DNA of 64,000 bases, from assembly GCF_004360225.1 (NCBI RefSeq), contig NZ_SNUA01000015.1:1-64000 (forward strand). Reading direction: 5' to 3'. A program made the position numbers and the translations under genes. Positions 27,586-37,140 of this stretch are shown piece by piece; position 1 is the first letter of the stretch; each line of letters starts with the position of its first letter. The notes beneath the pieces were generated by a model. The model searched no databases. It had not been told where the DNA came from and was given only the letters and a program-made list of their open reading frames with translations. Origin of the DNA: Alcanivorax sp. 24. Its GTDB lineage: Bacteria; Pseudomonadota; Gammaproteobacteria; Pseudomonadales; Alcanivoracaceae.

Positions 27586-28624
27586 TTTTGCCCGCCGCGT
27601 GGAGCGGGGCTGGTACCAAGGCAGCCCCTGGCTGACGCCGCTACGCCCGCTGGGGTGGCTGGTGGGGCGGGTTGCCGGGCGCCGTCTGGCCGCCTTCCGC
27701 CGGCAGCGAACCGCTCCGCCGGTGCCCGTACTGGTGGTCGGCAATATCACCGTCGGTGGCACCGGCAAGACCCCCCTGGTAGTGGCTCTGGCCCAGCGCG
27801 CCAGCGAGCGGGGCCTCAGTGTGGTAGTGATCTCCCGGGGCTATGGCGGCAAGGCCGGCCGATATCCGATGACCGTGACACCCTCCAGCGATCCGGCGGT
27901 GGTCGGTGACGAGCCGCTGTTGATCGTGCGCCGGGCCGGCGTGCCGGTGGTGCTGGATCCGCGCCGGGACCGCGCCTTGAGCTATGTGACGCGCGAACTG
28001 GCGCCGGATCTGGTGATCAGTGACGACGGCCTGCAGCATTACGCGTTGCCCCGTTCCGCCGAAATCGTGGTGATCGATGCCCGCCGGGGGCTTGGCAATG
28101 GCCGCTGCCTGCCCGCCGGTCCGCTGCGCGAGTCGGCCGACCGTCTCGATCAGGTGGATTTTCTGGTGGCCAACGGCGGGGTCTGGCCGGGGGCCGTCAC
28201 CATGCACCTCAAACCCGGTAAACTGACCCGCCTGAATGATGGCCTGACCCTGGACGGTGAGGCGTTTCGGGAGCGTTTTGGTGCCGTGCACGGCGTTGCC
28301 GGTATTGGCCACCCGGAGCGTTTTTTTCATTCCCTGGCGGTGCTGGGACTGGCGGTGACACCACACGCGTTTGCCGATCACCATGCGTTTAAACCCGAGG
28401 ATCTGGCGTTCGCCGACGGCCGCCCGGTGGTGATGACCGAGAAGGACGCAGTGAAATGCCAGGGCTTCGACAATAGCCGGCTGTGGATGCTGCCGGTGCG
28501 GGCGGCCTTGCCGGACACGGTGCTGGACGCCATGATCGACCGCGCATTGAATCCGGACCCGGCGCTGCTCAAGACGGCGCCGGCATCCGTCGAGAAGGCA
28601 TCCGTCGAGAAGGAGAGAGAATGA
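27578..28624 (+). CDS. lpxK: Tetraacyldisaccharide 4'-kinase
   Basis: Adds the 4'-phosphate to the lipid A precursor at the inner membrane, 348 aa. The N-terminal membrane-associated region is followed by the P-loop-like VGGTGKTP (about 59-66) and the [13 protein letters not shown] segment that supplies catalytic Asp residues. The ATG lies inside the end of msbA. The extreme C-terminus holds a 15-bp direct duplication giving [13 protein letters not shown], which is not part of the fold. Unlike in E. coli, no Trm112-like ycaR gene lies between lpxK and kdsB; the two genes overlap by 4 bp. Confidence 0.95.
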   Translation: MTDFARRVERGWYQGSPWLTPLRPLGWLVGRVAGRRLAAFRRQRTAPPVPVLVVGNITVGGTGKTPLVVALAQRASERGLSVVVISRGYGGKAGRYPMTVTPSSDPAVVGDEPLLIVRRAGVPVVLDPRRDRALSYVTRELAPDLVISDDGLQHYALPRSAEIVVIDARRGLGNGRCLPAGPLRESADRLDQVDFLVANGGVWPGAVTMHLKPGKLTRLNDGLTLDGEAFRERFGAVHGVAGIGHPERFFHSLAVLGLAVTPHAFADHHAFKPEDLAFADGRPVVMTEKDAVKCQGFDNSRLWMLPVRAALPDTVLDAMIDRALNPDPALLKTAPASVEKASVEKERE

Positions 28625-29385
28625 GTTTTTCCGTGGTGGTTCCGGCCCGTTATGCGTCGGCGCGTCTGCCGGGCAAGGCATTGGCGGATCTGGCTGGTAA
28701 ACCGATGGTGCTGCGGGTGGCGGAACGTTGCCTGCTCAGCGCCGCCGGCAAGGTGTGGGTGGCCACCGACGATCAACGCATCGCCGATGCCGTTGGTGAC
28801 CGTTGTCCGGTGGTGATGACGCGGCCGGATCATCCCTCCGGCACCGATCGTTTGCAGGAAGTGGTAACGCAACTGGGGCTCGCTGACGACGACATCATCG
28901 TCAATGTGCAGGGGGACGAGCCGCTGATTCCGCCGGCGGTGATCAACCAGGTGGCGGAGAATCTGGCCGCCAATCCGGAGTGTCAGATGGCCACCCTGTG
29001 TGAGCCGATCACCGCCGCCGGGGATTTGTTCAGCCCGGATATCTGCAAGGTGGTATTCGATAACCAGGGGCGCGCGCTGTACTTCTCGCGGGCGCCGATT
29101 CCCTGGGATCGTAATGCGTTCACCAAGGATCGCGAGCAGCTCGGTGAGGGTGAGTGGTGGCGGCACATCGGTATCTACGCCTATCGCGCCGGCTTTCTGC
29201 ACCAGTTCGTCAACTGGCCGCCGGCACCGCTGGAAACGCTGGAATCCCTGGAGCAATTGCGGGCGCTGGCCAATGGTGTGGCGATTCATGTGGCGCCGGC
29301 CCGCGAGGACGTGCCCGGGGGCGTGGATACGCCGGAGGACCTGGAACGTATGAGAGCGCTGTTGCGGGGAGAGGCGCATGACTGA
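28621..29385 (+). CDS. kdsB: 3-deoxy-manno-octulosonate cytidylyltransferase
   Basis: Activates Kdo to CMP-Kdo for LPS inner-core synthesis, 254 aa. The nucleotide-binding start [16 protein letters not shown], then [12 protein letters not shown] and [12 protein letters not shown] with the metal-binding Asp, are all typical. The ATG at 28621 overlaps the lpxK stop and follows a purine-rich GGAGAGAGA ribosome site. The 3' end overlaps the phosphatase gene by 8 bp. Confidence 0.96.
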   Translation: MSFSVVVPARYASARLPGKALADLAGKPMVLRVAERCLLSAAGKVWVATDDQRIADAVGDRCPVVMTRPDHPSGTDRLQEVVTQLGLADDDIIVNVQGDEPLIPPAVINQVAENLAANPECQMATLCEPITAAGDLFSPDICKVVFDNQGRALYFSRAPIPWDRNAFTKDREQLGEGEWWRHIGIYAYRAGFLHQFVNWPPAPLETLESLEQLRALANGVAIHVAPAREDVPGGVDTPEDLERMRALLRGEAHD

Positions 29386-29863
29386 TCTCAACGCGCCGGC
29401 GGTGCTGTTTGTTTGTCTCGGTAATATCTGCCGTTCGCCCACCGCTGAAGCGGTATTCCGTCAGCGGGTGGATGCGGCGGGGCTGAGCGGGCGGTTGGAG
29501 ATCGACAGCGCCGGCACCGGTGACTGGCACATCGGCCGCCCCCCGGACCACCGTGCCGCGGCGGCGGCGGCACGGCGCGGTTACGCCATGGAGACGTTAC
29601 GCGCCCGTCAGATCACGGTGGATGATTTTCGCCGTTTCGATCTTATCCTGTGCATGGACCACAGTAATTTCCACGATGTCTCCGAGCTGGCGCCGGCCCA
29701 AGCCCGCGCGCGGGTGGCGCGCTTCCTGGAAGTGCTGGGAGAAGGCGAGCCGGAGGAAGTGCCGGACCCTTACTATGGCGGCGAGGATGGCTTTGATCAG
29801 GTGCTGGACCTGGTGGAACGGGCCAGCGAGCTGTGGCTGGAACAGTTGCGGGCGTCACTGTGA
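29378..29863 (+). CDS. Low molecular weight protein-tyrosine phosphatase
   Basis: Cytoplasmic phosphatase of the LMW-PTP family, 161 aa. The P-loop is CLGNICRS with nucleophile Cys13 and Arg19, and the general acid is the Asp of PDPYYGG (about residue 130). Such enzymes dephosphorylate tyrosine kinases of polysaccharide export or arginine-phosphorylated proteins. The place between kdsB and murB suggests envelope control, but the true substrate is not known. The stop overlaps the murB GTG. Confidence 0.92.
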   Translation: MTDLNAPAVLFVCLGNICRSPTAEAVFRQRVDAAGLSGRLEIDSAGTGDWHIGRPPDHRAAAAAARRGYAMETLRARQITVDDFRRFDLILCMDHSNFHDVSELAPAQARARVARFLEVLGEGEPEEVPDPYYGGEDGFDQVLDLVERASELWLEQLRASL

Positions 29864-30891
29864 TCGAGACCGATGTGGATCTGAGCACGGCCAATACCCT
29901 GGCCCTGCCGGCCCGCGCCGAGCGCCTTGCCTGCCCCTCCGATGTGGACGAACTGGCCCGGGTGCTGACCGGGCGCGGGACTGACCCGCTGTTCGTGCTC
30001 GGCGGCGGCAGCAATCTGGTCCTGACCGGGGACCTGCCCGGCCTGACGGTGATGCCGGCTTTCGACGAGGTAAGCTACCGGCAGGTGGATGAGGGCCAGG
30101 CCCGGGTCCGGGTTGGCGCGGGGGTGGTCTGGGACCGGCTGGTGGCGGACACCGTCGCCGCTGGCTGGCAGGGTCTGGAGAATCTCTCCCTGATTCCCGG
30201 CAGCGTCGGCGCGGCGCCCTTCCAGAATATCGGTGCCTACGGGGTGGAGCTGGCGGACGTGGTCTCCACGGTGGAAGCGGTGTCGGTGGAAGACGGCAGC
30301 AATATCCGCTTCGATGCCGATCAATGCGAATTCGCCTATCGGGACAGCCTGTTCAAGAGCCGCTGCCGGGGTGAATTCATTATTACCCACCTGACGTTGA
30401 ATCTGCGCCGTGGCAGCGACTGCCCGCCGGACTCTTTCCGATTGGACTATGGCGGGCTGGCGGAGCGGCTGGAAGGCGATGGGCCGGTGACCCCGGCCCG
30501 GGTGCGCGAAGCGGTCATCGCCTTGCGGCGAAGCAAGCTGCCGGACCCGGCTGATTTGCCCAATGCCGGCAGTTTCTTCAAGAATCCGGTGGTCTCTCTG
30601 GCGCACTATCAGCGGTTGCTGGAATCGTATCCGGAACTGGTTTCTTTCCCGGTGCCTGAAGGTCGTAAGCTGGCCGCGGGCTGGCTGATCGAGCGCAGCG
30701 GCTGGAAAGGCCGGCGTCTCGGCCCGGTGGGCATGCACGATCAGCAGGCGCTGGTACTGGTCAATCATGGTGGCGCCACCGCCGTGGATGTCCTGACGCT
30801 GGCGGCGGCGGTACGGGAAGACGTGCGGCAGCGCTTTGGCGTGGAACTGGAGCAGGAGCCGGTGTTGATGCCGGGCGCCCTGGCAATCTGA
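29860..30891 (+). CDS. murB: UDP-N-acetylenolpyruvoylglucosamine reductase
   Basis: FAD enzyme that reduces UDP-GlcNAc-enolpyruvate to UDP-MurNAc, a committed step of peptidoglycan synthesis, 343 aa. FAD-binding block VLGGGSNLVL, then ENLSLIPGSVGAAPFQNIGAYGVE, and the C-terminal type I layout with Glu in LEQEPVLM are visible. GTG 29860 overlaps the phosphatase stop and gives the family N-terminus ([13 protein letters not shown]). It is the last gene of the comEC-to-murB operon, closed by a bidirectional terminator shared with rne. Confidence 0.95.
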   Translation: MIETDVDLSTANTLALPARAERLACPSDVDELARVLTGRGTDPLFVLGGGSNLVLTGDLPGLTVMPAFDEVSYRQVDEGQARVRVGAGVVWDRLVADTVAAGWQGLENLSLIPGSVGAAPFQNIGAYGVELADVVSTVEAVSVEDGSNIRFDADQCEFAYRDSLFKSRCRGEFIITHLTLNLRRGSDCPPDSFRLDYGGLAERLEGDGPVTPARVREAVIALRRSKLPDPADLPNAGSFFKNPVVSLAHYQRLLESYPELVSFPVPEGRKLAAGWLIERSGWKGRRLGPVGMHDQQALVLVNHGGATAVDVLTLAAAVREDVRQRFGVELEQEPVLMPGALAI

Positions 30892-31010
30892 GATATCAAT
30901 CGTGGCTCGTGGGCCAGTGGTGTCCCACAGTTGGGGAGGCTCTGGCGCTTGCCGCCGAATCCACGGCCGTGGTCAGTCTATTGGTCTTGGAAATATGAGC
31001 TCATGCTGTA

Positions 31011-31079
31011 TTCGCTGCCAAGGCAGCTTCCCACAGCAGGACCACGAAGTCGCCGTGGGAAGCTGCCCTGGCAGCGAAT
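31011..31079. repeat. REP palindrome between murB and rne
   Basis: Inverted pair TTCGCTGCCAAGGCAGCTTCCCAC and its imperfect complement GTGGGAAGCTGCCCTGGCAGCGAA, with a short spacer. Same family as the other REP units here. It sits just ahead of the shared terminator of the converging murB and rne genes. Confidence 0.8.
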
Positions 31080-31100
31080 CAGTGTGCAGGGCACCACAAA

Positions 31101-31135
31101 AAAGCCCTCGCCGGTAACCCGGCGAGGGCTTTTTC
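31101..31135. terminator. Bidirectional rho-independent terminator, murB/rne
   Basis: A 14-bp stem (31101-31114 pairing with 31119-31132), loop TAAC, GC-rich core GCCCTCGCCGG, with T-run on one side and A-run on the other. It is placed so that it can end both the plus-strand murB operon and the minus-strand rne transcript. Confidence 0.92.
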
Positions 31136-31155
31136 ATGCCTGAAGGATCAGGGCA

Positions 31156-34100
31156 TCAGGCGCCGGTGTCGGCGTCCTTGGTGCTGTCCGCCGCGGCAGT
31201 CGCCTCCTGTTGTTGCTGGCGGCGGCGCAGGCGTGGGTCATTGCTGGCCCGGCCTTGCGGCGCGGCTTCGGAGCCGGTGCTTTTGGCGTCGTTTGCCGGT
31301 GCCGGCTGTTCCGGGCTGACCGCCGGCTTTGCTGCTTCCTCCGGTTTGCTGTCCGCCTTTGGCTTGGCGTCGTCGGAGGGGAAGGTTTCAGTCTTGGCTT
31401 CCGCTTTGGGCTCGGCCTTCGGTTCCGCTTGCGGTTCCGCCGCCGGTGCCGCCGGTTTCGGCTGCTCGGTCGGTGCCGGCTTGCTGGCCTCGGCTTTCTC
31501 CGGCGCTTTTTCTGGCGCTTTCTCCTCGGCTTTCACTGGAGCAGGGGTGGGCTCCGCCGTCGGTTGCGGTTTTTCCGCCGCCGGTTTTTCCGCTACCGGT
31601 TTGGCAGCGTTTTCCGGCTGCGTGGCCGGGCCGCCGTTGGCTTTTTCCGGCTCGGGCGCTTCAGGCTTGTTCTGAGCCTGAGCCTGAGCCTGAGCCGCGG
31701 CCTGGCGGTTACGCTGGCGCGGATCGTTGCCGGCACGTCGTACCGGCTGCTCTTCCACTTGGGCGGAGGCCGCCGGCTTGGCGTCCTGGACCGGCGCTTC
31801 AGCGGCGGGCCGGGGTGCTTCCCGCTTGCTTTCCTGTTCCGGCTGTTGTGGCTTGCTCACCGGCTGCTCGTGCTGCTGCCGGGAGCTGTCCTTTTGCTGT
31901 TGCGCCGATGGTTGCTCCGCCGGAGCCTCTTTGGCATCGCCGCCCTGAGCCGGTTTGGTCTGGGCCGGTGCCTGGTCGGCTTGCGCCTTGCCTTCTCCGC
32001 CTTCCTGAGCCGGAACCAGCTTGGCCTTGGGCGGACGGCTGTCGCCACGTTCCTGATCGCGTCCCGGCGTGTTGTCTTCGCTGGTCATCAGCGGAGGCTG
32101 AGCCGGGGCACCGCCTTTCGCGGTGTCCTGCTTGCTTTCCGCCTGCTCGCCACGGCCGGTGTTTTGCTGGCGCTGATCATTACGGCGCTGGTCGTTATCC
32201 CGTTGCGTGGCGGCCTTATTGCCTTCGTTGCGGGGTTCTTCCTTGCCTTGTTGATCCTTGCGCTGCTGAGCATCGCCACTATTTTGCTGTTGAGCGGCTT
32301 GCTGTTGAGCCTCCTGCTGCTGAGCCTTGCGATCATCCTGGCTCTTGCGCGGCCGTTCCCGTTCGCGCAGCGGGCGATCGTCCTTGGCGTCCTGGCGCCG
32401 GTTGGCTTTCGGGCCCTCGCCACGGCGTTCCTGGCGGCCCTGGTTGTCATTCGTCCTGGCGTCATTGGACCGGGTATCACTGGACTTCGTGTCGCTGGAC
32501 TTATTGTCCGTGCTCTTATTGTCCGAGGACCGGTCGCCACCACGGTTGCGACCGCGACGGTTATTGCCGCCGCCGGCGTTGTCGCCGTCGCGACCGTCCG
32601 CCTTGTTGCGGTTGCGGTTCTGATTGCCACGGTTGCCACGACGGTTATCGTCCTGCTGCTCCGTGTCTTCCCGCCGGTTCCGGTTATTGCGGTTGTTGCC
32701 CCGATCCTGCTGACGGCGGCCGCGTTCCTTGTCGCGGTTGCCGCGCTGGTCGCGGTTCTGGGGCTGGCGATCCTGCTGACGGCGTGCGTCTTTCTGGCCG
32801 CCTTTGGATTCCTGCTTCTGTTCTTGTTCGGCACCGCCACCGAACACGGCGGCGAACCAGCCCAGCAGCCGGGCGAGCAGACCGGGAGTGCTTTCACTTG
32901 CCGCCGCCGGCGCGGCCGGTTCCGCCGGTTGCGCTTTGGGGGCAGGGGGAGCCGTGTCCGGGGTGACCAGCTTAACCGCTGGTTCCTGTGGTTTCGCCGG
33001 GGCTTCCTGGGTGTTGGTGGTGGGCTCCTCGGCGCTGGTGTCCACCAGTTCCAGCTCATGGCTGGTTTGCGATTTGACCTGATCGTCGCGGATCCGCTCG
33101 ACCTGGAAATGAGGGGTTTCCAGGTTCGGGTTGGGGATCACCAGCACCCGGGCGTTGTGCGCGGTTTCGATGTCACGCAGCACCGGGCGCTTTTCGTTGA
33201 GCAGGAAGGTGCCCACCGCCACCGGCACTTGGGCCTGTATTTCGCCGGTGCGTTCCTTCATCACCTCTTCTTCGATCAGGCGCAGGATGCTCAGTGCCAG
33301 GGACTTCACGTCACGGATATGGCCCTGGCCATCACAGCGCGGGCAAACGATGCTGGAGGTCTCGCCGAGGCTGGGACGCAGCCGCTGACGGGACAGTTCC
33401 AGCAGGCCGAAGCGTGAAATGCGGCCAAGCTGGATGCGGGCGCGGTCCGCTTCCAGGGCGTCGCGCATGCGGTTTTCCACTTCGCGCTGATTGCGGGCCG
33501 GCCCCATATCGATGAAGTCCACCACGATCAGGCCGCCGATATCCCGCAGCCGCAGTTGCCGGGCGATCTCGTCGGCGGCTTCCAGGTTGGTCTGCAGGGC
33601 GGTCTCCTCGATGTCCGCGCCCTTGGTGGCCCGGGAGGAGTTGATGTCGATGGACACCAGCGCTTCGGTGGGGTCGATGACAATGGAGCCGCCGGAAGGC
33701 AGCTTCACTTCCCGCTCGAAGGCGGTCTCGATCTGGGACTCGATCTGGAAACGGGAGAACAGCGGGATCTCCTCGTTATACAGCTTGATCTTGTGCTTGT
33801 AGTCGGCCATCACCTGCTGGACGAAGGCCTGGGCTTCCTCGAACACCTTCTCGGAGTCGATCAGCACCTCGCCGATGTCCTTGCGCAGGTAGTCGCGGAT
33901 GGCGCGGATGATGACGTTGGATTCCTGATAGATCAGGAACGGGGCCTTGCGGGATTGCGCCGCTTCGGAAATGGAATCCCACAATTTGAGCAGGTAGTCC
34001 AGGTCCCATTGCAGCTCCTCGGCGCCACGGCCGAGTCCGGCGGTGCGCACGATCACGCCCATTTCATCGGGCAGCTTGAGGCTGGCCAGGGCTTCCTTTA

Positions 34101-34554
34101 GCTGCTGGCGTTCCTCGCCCTCGATACGGCGGGAAATACCGCCGGCACGCGGGTTGTTGGGCATCAGCACCAGGTAGCGGCCGGCCAGACTGATAAAGGT
34201 GGTCAGGGCGGCGCCTTTGTTGCCGCGCTCTTCCTTGTCCACCTGGATGATCACTTCCTGACCTTCCTTGATCACATCCTTGATATTGATGCGACCCTGG
34301 ATGTCCTTGGGATCCTTGGTGAAGTACTGGCGGGAAATTTCCTTCAGCGGCAGAAAGCCATGGCGTTCGGCGCCGAAGTCCACGAAAGCGGCTTCAAGAG
34401 AGGGTTCAATGCGAGTGATCTTGCCTTTGTAAATATTGGCTTTTTTCTGCTCGCGGGAGCGGTGTTCGATATCCAGGTCATAAAGACGCTGTCCGTCCAC
34501 CAGGGCCACCCGAACCTCTTCGGGATGGGCGGCGTTGATCAACATACGTTTCAT
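31156..34554 (-). CDS. rne: Ribonuclease E
   Basis: Essential endoribonuclease and degradosome scaffold, 1132 aa. The catalytic half is numbered like the E. coli enzyme: S1 domain about 36-120, metal-binding D303 and D346, and Zn-link C404 and C407 (CPRCDGQG). After residue ~520 the chain is disordered and very rich in Gln, Asn, Arg, Lys, Ala, Pro and Glu. It contains two NDPR short motifs (GNDPRQRN and SNDPRLRR) like those in Pseudomonas RNase E. ATG 34554 (MKRMLINA) is the family start; the upstream in-frame codons are not. Expression is probably autoregulated through a long leader. Confidence 0.95.
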   Translation of the reverse strand: MKRMLINAAHPEEVRVALVDGQRLYDLDIEHRSREQKKANIYKGKITRIEPSLEAAFVDFGAERHGFLPLKEISRQYFTKDPKDIQGRINIKDVIKEGQEVIIQVDKEERGNKGAALTTFISLAGRYLVLMPNNPRAGGISRRIEGEERQQLKEALASLKLPDEMGVIVRTAGLGRGAEELQWDLDYLLKLWDSISEAAQSRKAPFLIYQESNVIIRAIRDYLRKDIGEVLIDSEKVFEEAQAFVQQVMADYKHKIKLYNEEIPLFSRFQIESQIETAFEREVKLPSGGSIVIDPTEALVSIDINSSRATKGADIEETALQTNLEAADEIARQLRLRDIGGLIVVDFIDMGPARNQREVENRMRDALEADRARIQLGRISRFGLLELSRQRLRPSLGETSSIVCPRCDGQGHIRDVKSLALSILRLIEEEVMKERTGEIQAQVPVAVGTFLLNEKRPVLRDIETAHNARVLVIPNPNLETPHFQVERIRDDQVKSQTSHELELVDTSAEEPTTNTQEAPAKPQEPAVKLVTPDTAPPAPKAQPAEPAAPAAASESTPGLLARLLGWFAAVFGGGAEQEQKQESKGGQKDARRQQDRQPQNRDQRGNRDKERGRRQQDRGNNRNNRNRREDTEQQDDNRRGNRGNQNRNRNKADGRDGDNAGGGNNRRGRNRGGDRSSDNKSTDNKSSDTKSSDTRSNDARTNDNQGRQERRGEGPKANRRQDAKDDRPLRERERPRKSQDDRKAQQQEAQQQAAQQQNSGDAQQRKDQQGKEEPRNEGNKAATQRDNDQRRNDQRQQNTGRGEQAESKQDTAKGGAPAQPPLMTSEDNTPGRDQERGDSRPPKAKLVPAQEGGEGKAQADQAPAQTKPAQGGDAKEAPAEQPSAQQQKDSSRQQHEQPVSKPQQPEQESKREAPRPAAEAPVQDAKPAASAQVEEQPVRRAGNDPRQRNRQAAAQAQAQAQNKPEAPEPEKANGGPATQPENAAKPVAEKPAAEKPQPTAEPTPAPVKAEEKAPEKAPEKAEASKPAPTEQPKPAAPAAEPQAEPKAEPKAEAKTETFPSDDAKPKADSKPEEAAKPAVSPEQPAPANDAKSTGSEAAPQGRASNDPRLRRRQQQQEATAAADSTKDADTGA

Positions 34555-35326
34555 TGTGCTACCACGTTGTTCGTGGCGGCATGCAGCGGGCCGGCTTGGT
34601 GCCGGTATCAGACCCTGACCCTGAACGAGGAAAAGCCGCGCAGGCATCGACGTCACGTGTGTACGGCGCTTTTCGGGCGCGGAGACGACGGTGATGATTC
34701 TGCCTGTTCGTTACTCTTTCTCCTCCGGATATAGGAAGTCGTTCCGTTGGTGTTGCGCCGGGGATGTCATGCCCCGTGGTTGTGCTTCACGCTGTGCCCG
34801 GCGCTTGGATTTTCGTGGCGCCGGACCGGGTAAACTTTGGTTTGTCTGTATACCGGTTCTCTGTCTTCAGCCTGGCTGCAGTCCGCCTGTTTAGGTTGTC
34901 GGCAACCTGCCGGGCAATGACGCGGCCCGGGAGGTCATGCTGCAGCGTCGCGCTCCGGTGGGAGTTCTCGCGACGTCATCATGGTCGGGCGGGGCGGGCG
35001 GTCTGATCTTGACGGCGAATGGTCGCTGCGCGTCGCCGTTGGCCTGCCGCGGCCGACATGAGTCTGTCATCAGCGTTCCGATCGCGCATCGGAGGCCATC
35101 TTTTCACGGTAACCGGGCGCAACGAGCGTCTCTGATTGGGTGGGCGGGCACGGGAAGCGGCAAGGATAATGTTTCCGGTGGCGTCCTGACTTGACCCGAT
35201 AGGGGAGCAGGGCGCCGGCCCGGGCCGCCCGTCATGCTCACGGGACCACCGGCTTCACTGTTCGCGCCCCGCCATCCGTGAATCTCAGTAATGGGCGGAC
35301 ACAACGATCGTAAAGCTGTTGCCAGA
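34555..35326 (-). promoter_or_regulatory. Putative long 5' leader of rne
   Basis: If the promoter at 35333-35362 is used, the rne mRNA has a leader of about 770 nt with no convincing ORF in either direction. RNase E in E. coli controls its own synthesis through a structured leader of several hundred nucleotides. The leader here is inferred to do the same. It contains many GC-rich inverted segments, but no homology to the E. coli leader could be judged by eye. Confidence 0.5.
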
Positions 35327-35332
35327 CAAGGC

Positions 35333-35362
35333 ACTATAGCAACAAAACCGCAATAAGATCAA
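35333..35362 (-). promoter_or_regulatory. Candidate sigma-70 promoter for rne
   Basis: On the minus strand TTGATC (35362-35357) and TATAGT (35338-35333) are spaced by 18 bp, a near-consensus pair. The predicted start is near 35326. The rluC gene on the plus strand begins 67 bp on the other side, so the region is a divergent promoter area. Confidence 0.6.
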
Positions 35363-35428
35363 TCTGATGGCGCTGCCGCCCCGGCGAGGCGATTGACCTG
35401 CGCGGGGGCGGAGGTCAGAATCCCCCGC

Positions 35429-36385
35429 ATGTCCGAGACCCCCTCCGCCGACCGCGTTTCCTTCGTTACCATTGATGAAGGTCGTGACGGTCAACGCCTG
35501 GATAATTTCCTCATCACGCACCTCAAGGGCGTGCCCCGTTCCCGTATCTACCGGATCATCCGTTCCGGCGAAGTGCGGGTGAATAAAAAGCGTGCCAAAC
35601 AGACCACGCGCCTGGCGAGCGGGGATATCGTGCGGGTTCCGCCGATCCGCACCGCCGAATCCGAGGCGCCGCCGAAAATCAGTGACGCTCTGGCGGAGCG
35701 GCTTTCGCGCACCCTTATTTATGAAGACGAGCACCTGTTCATCTTCAACAAGCCGGCGGGCCTGGCGGTGCATGGCGGCAGCGGCGTCAGTCTTGGTTTG
35801 ATCGAGGCGTTGCGGGTGCTCTATCCGGAGGAGCGGGAGCTGGAGCTGGTGCACCGGCTCGACCGGGATACCAGCGGCTGCATCATGGTGGCGCGCCGGC
35901 GCGGTTTTTTGCGCCGATTGCAGCGGTTGATGCAGCAGGGCGGTGTGGAAAAACGCTATTGGCTGTTGTGTCAGGGCTTCAAGGGCAAGGAACGCCGTAT
36001 CGAGGCGCCGTTGCTCAAATTAATGCAGGGCAACGAGCGGGTGGTACGCGTATCCCGGGAAGGCAAGCCCTCGGTCACCGACTTCCGGCTGCTCGAACGG
36101 CTCGGCGGTGTCAGCCTGGTGGAAGCCACTCTGGGCACCGGACGGACCCACCAGATCCGCGTGCACAGTCAGTTCGGCGGCTTCGCGCTGCTGGGGGATG
36201 ACAAGTACGGCAATGATCAGGGTGATCGCCTGCTTGGGGAACTCGGCGTGCGTCGTTTGTGTCTGCATGCCCATAGCCTGGCTTTCCGGCATCCGCTCAG
36301 CGAGCGCCGGGTGCGGGTGGAGGCTCCCCTGGACGAGGATTTCGAGTCGATCCTGGCGGCACTGCGGCGCCGCTCCCGATCCTGA
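35429..36385 (+). CDS. rluC: 23S rRNA pseudouridine synthase RluC
   Basis: Makes pseudouridines at 955, 2504 and 2580 of 23S rRNA, 318 aa. An N-terminal S4 RNA-binding domain (about 21-75) precedes the RluA-type catalytic domain with HRLDRDTSG (142-150), catalytic Asp145. It is divergent from rne, a synteny kept in E. coli. The start at 35429 gives the normal family length; an in-frame ATG at 35393 adds 12 residues and is less likely. Confidence 0.95.
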   Translation: MSETPSADRVSFVTIDEGRDGQRLDNFLITHLKGVPRSRIYRIIRSGEVRVNKKRAKQTTRLASGDIVRVPPIRTAESEAPPKISDALAERLSRTLIYEDEHLFIFNKPAGLAVHGGSGVSLGLIEALRVLYPEERELELVHRLDRDTSGCIMVARRRGFLRRLQRLMQQGGVEKRYWLLCQGFKGKERRIEAPLLKLMQGNERVVRVSREGKPSVTDFRLLERLGGVSLVEATLGTGRTHQIRVHSQFGGFALLGDDKYGNDQGDRLLGELGVRRLCLHAHSLAFRHPLSERRVRVEAPLDEDFESILAALRRRSRS

Positions 36386-36423
36386 TCCTGAAGTGAAGTA
36401 AGGCTACCCGAGGCGCTGGCAAG

Positions 36424-37140
36424 ATGAGCTACGATCTGGTGATTTTCGACTGGGACGGCACGGTGATGGATTCCACCGCCCGCATCGTCGCCTGCATGCA
36501 CGGCGCCGCCCGCGACCTGGCGTTGCCGGCGTTGGAAGATGAGCAGGTGCGCGGCATCATCGGCCTTGGTTTGCCGGAAGCGATCCTCACTTTGTACCCC
36601 TTCCTGGACGAAGCCATGGTGAGCACCATGCGCGACCGGTATGCTCATCATTTCGTATTGGCGGAGCGGTCCCCCAGTGTGCCTTATCCGGGCGCCCGCG
36701 ATACTTTGCTGGCGCTGCGCGAGCGGGGCATGCGATTGGCGGTGGCCACTGGCAAGTCGCGCAAAGGGTTGGACCGGGTCTGGACCAACACCGGCCTCGG
36801 GGCGTTGTTTCACGCCTCCCGCTGCGCCGACGAGAGCCGCTCCAAACCGCATCCGGCCATGGTGCTGGAGCTGCTGGAGGAATTGAGAGTGGCGCCGGAG
36901 CGGGCACTGATGGTGGGGGATACCACCTTTGATCTGGATATGGCGGAGGCCGCCGGGGTTGACCGGGTGGCGGTCAGCTATGGTGCCCACACGCCGGAGC
37001 GCCTGCGTCAGCGCAATCCGCGGGCGATGATCGATGCTTTGCCACAGTTGCTGCCCCTGGTCGGGGCAGGGGTAATCACGCGAGGAGCAGATGTAGATGG
37101 AATCGAATCAACCACCGTCCCGGCCGCAGGGCAGCAATAA
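36424..37140 (+). CDS. HAD-superfamily phosphatase (Gph/YjjG-like)
   Basis: Haloacid dehalogenase-type hydrolase, 238 aa. Motif I is FDWDGT with nucleophile Asp9 and Asp11, motif II the Thr of AVATGKS, motif III the Lys of SKPHP, and motif IV GDTTFDLDMA. The small cap domain places it with phosphoglycolate phosphatase-like enzymes. In related genomes a HAD gene sits between rluC and sppA. The last 44 bp overlap the start of sppA. The true substrate is not known. Confidence 0.88.
   Translation: MSYDLVIFDWDGTVMDSTARIVACMHGAARDLALPALEDEQVRGIIGLGLPEAILTLYPFLDEAMVSTMRDRYAHHFVLAERSPSVPYPGARDTLLALRERGMRLAVATGKSRKGLDRVWTNTGLGALFHASRCADESRSKPHPAMVLELLEELRVAPERALMVGDTTFDLDMAEAAGVDRVAVSYGAHTPERLRQRNPRAMIDALPQLLPLVGAGVITRGADVDGIESTTVPAAGQQ

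Noticed and set aside
25912-27768. Minus-strand ORF of 618 aa opposite msbA
   Set aside because: Antisense shadow of msbA with no ribosome site and no recognised domain.
31210-33417. Long plus-strand ORF of 735 aa opposite rne
   Set aside because: Antisense shadow of the low-complexity RNase E tail; its Leu/Arg/Phe-rich translation has no family features.
34555-35428. Small ORFs (67-124 aa) between rne and rluC
   Set aside because: No ribosome site, biased composition, and they lie in the probable rne leader.
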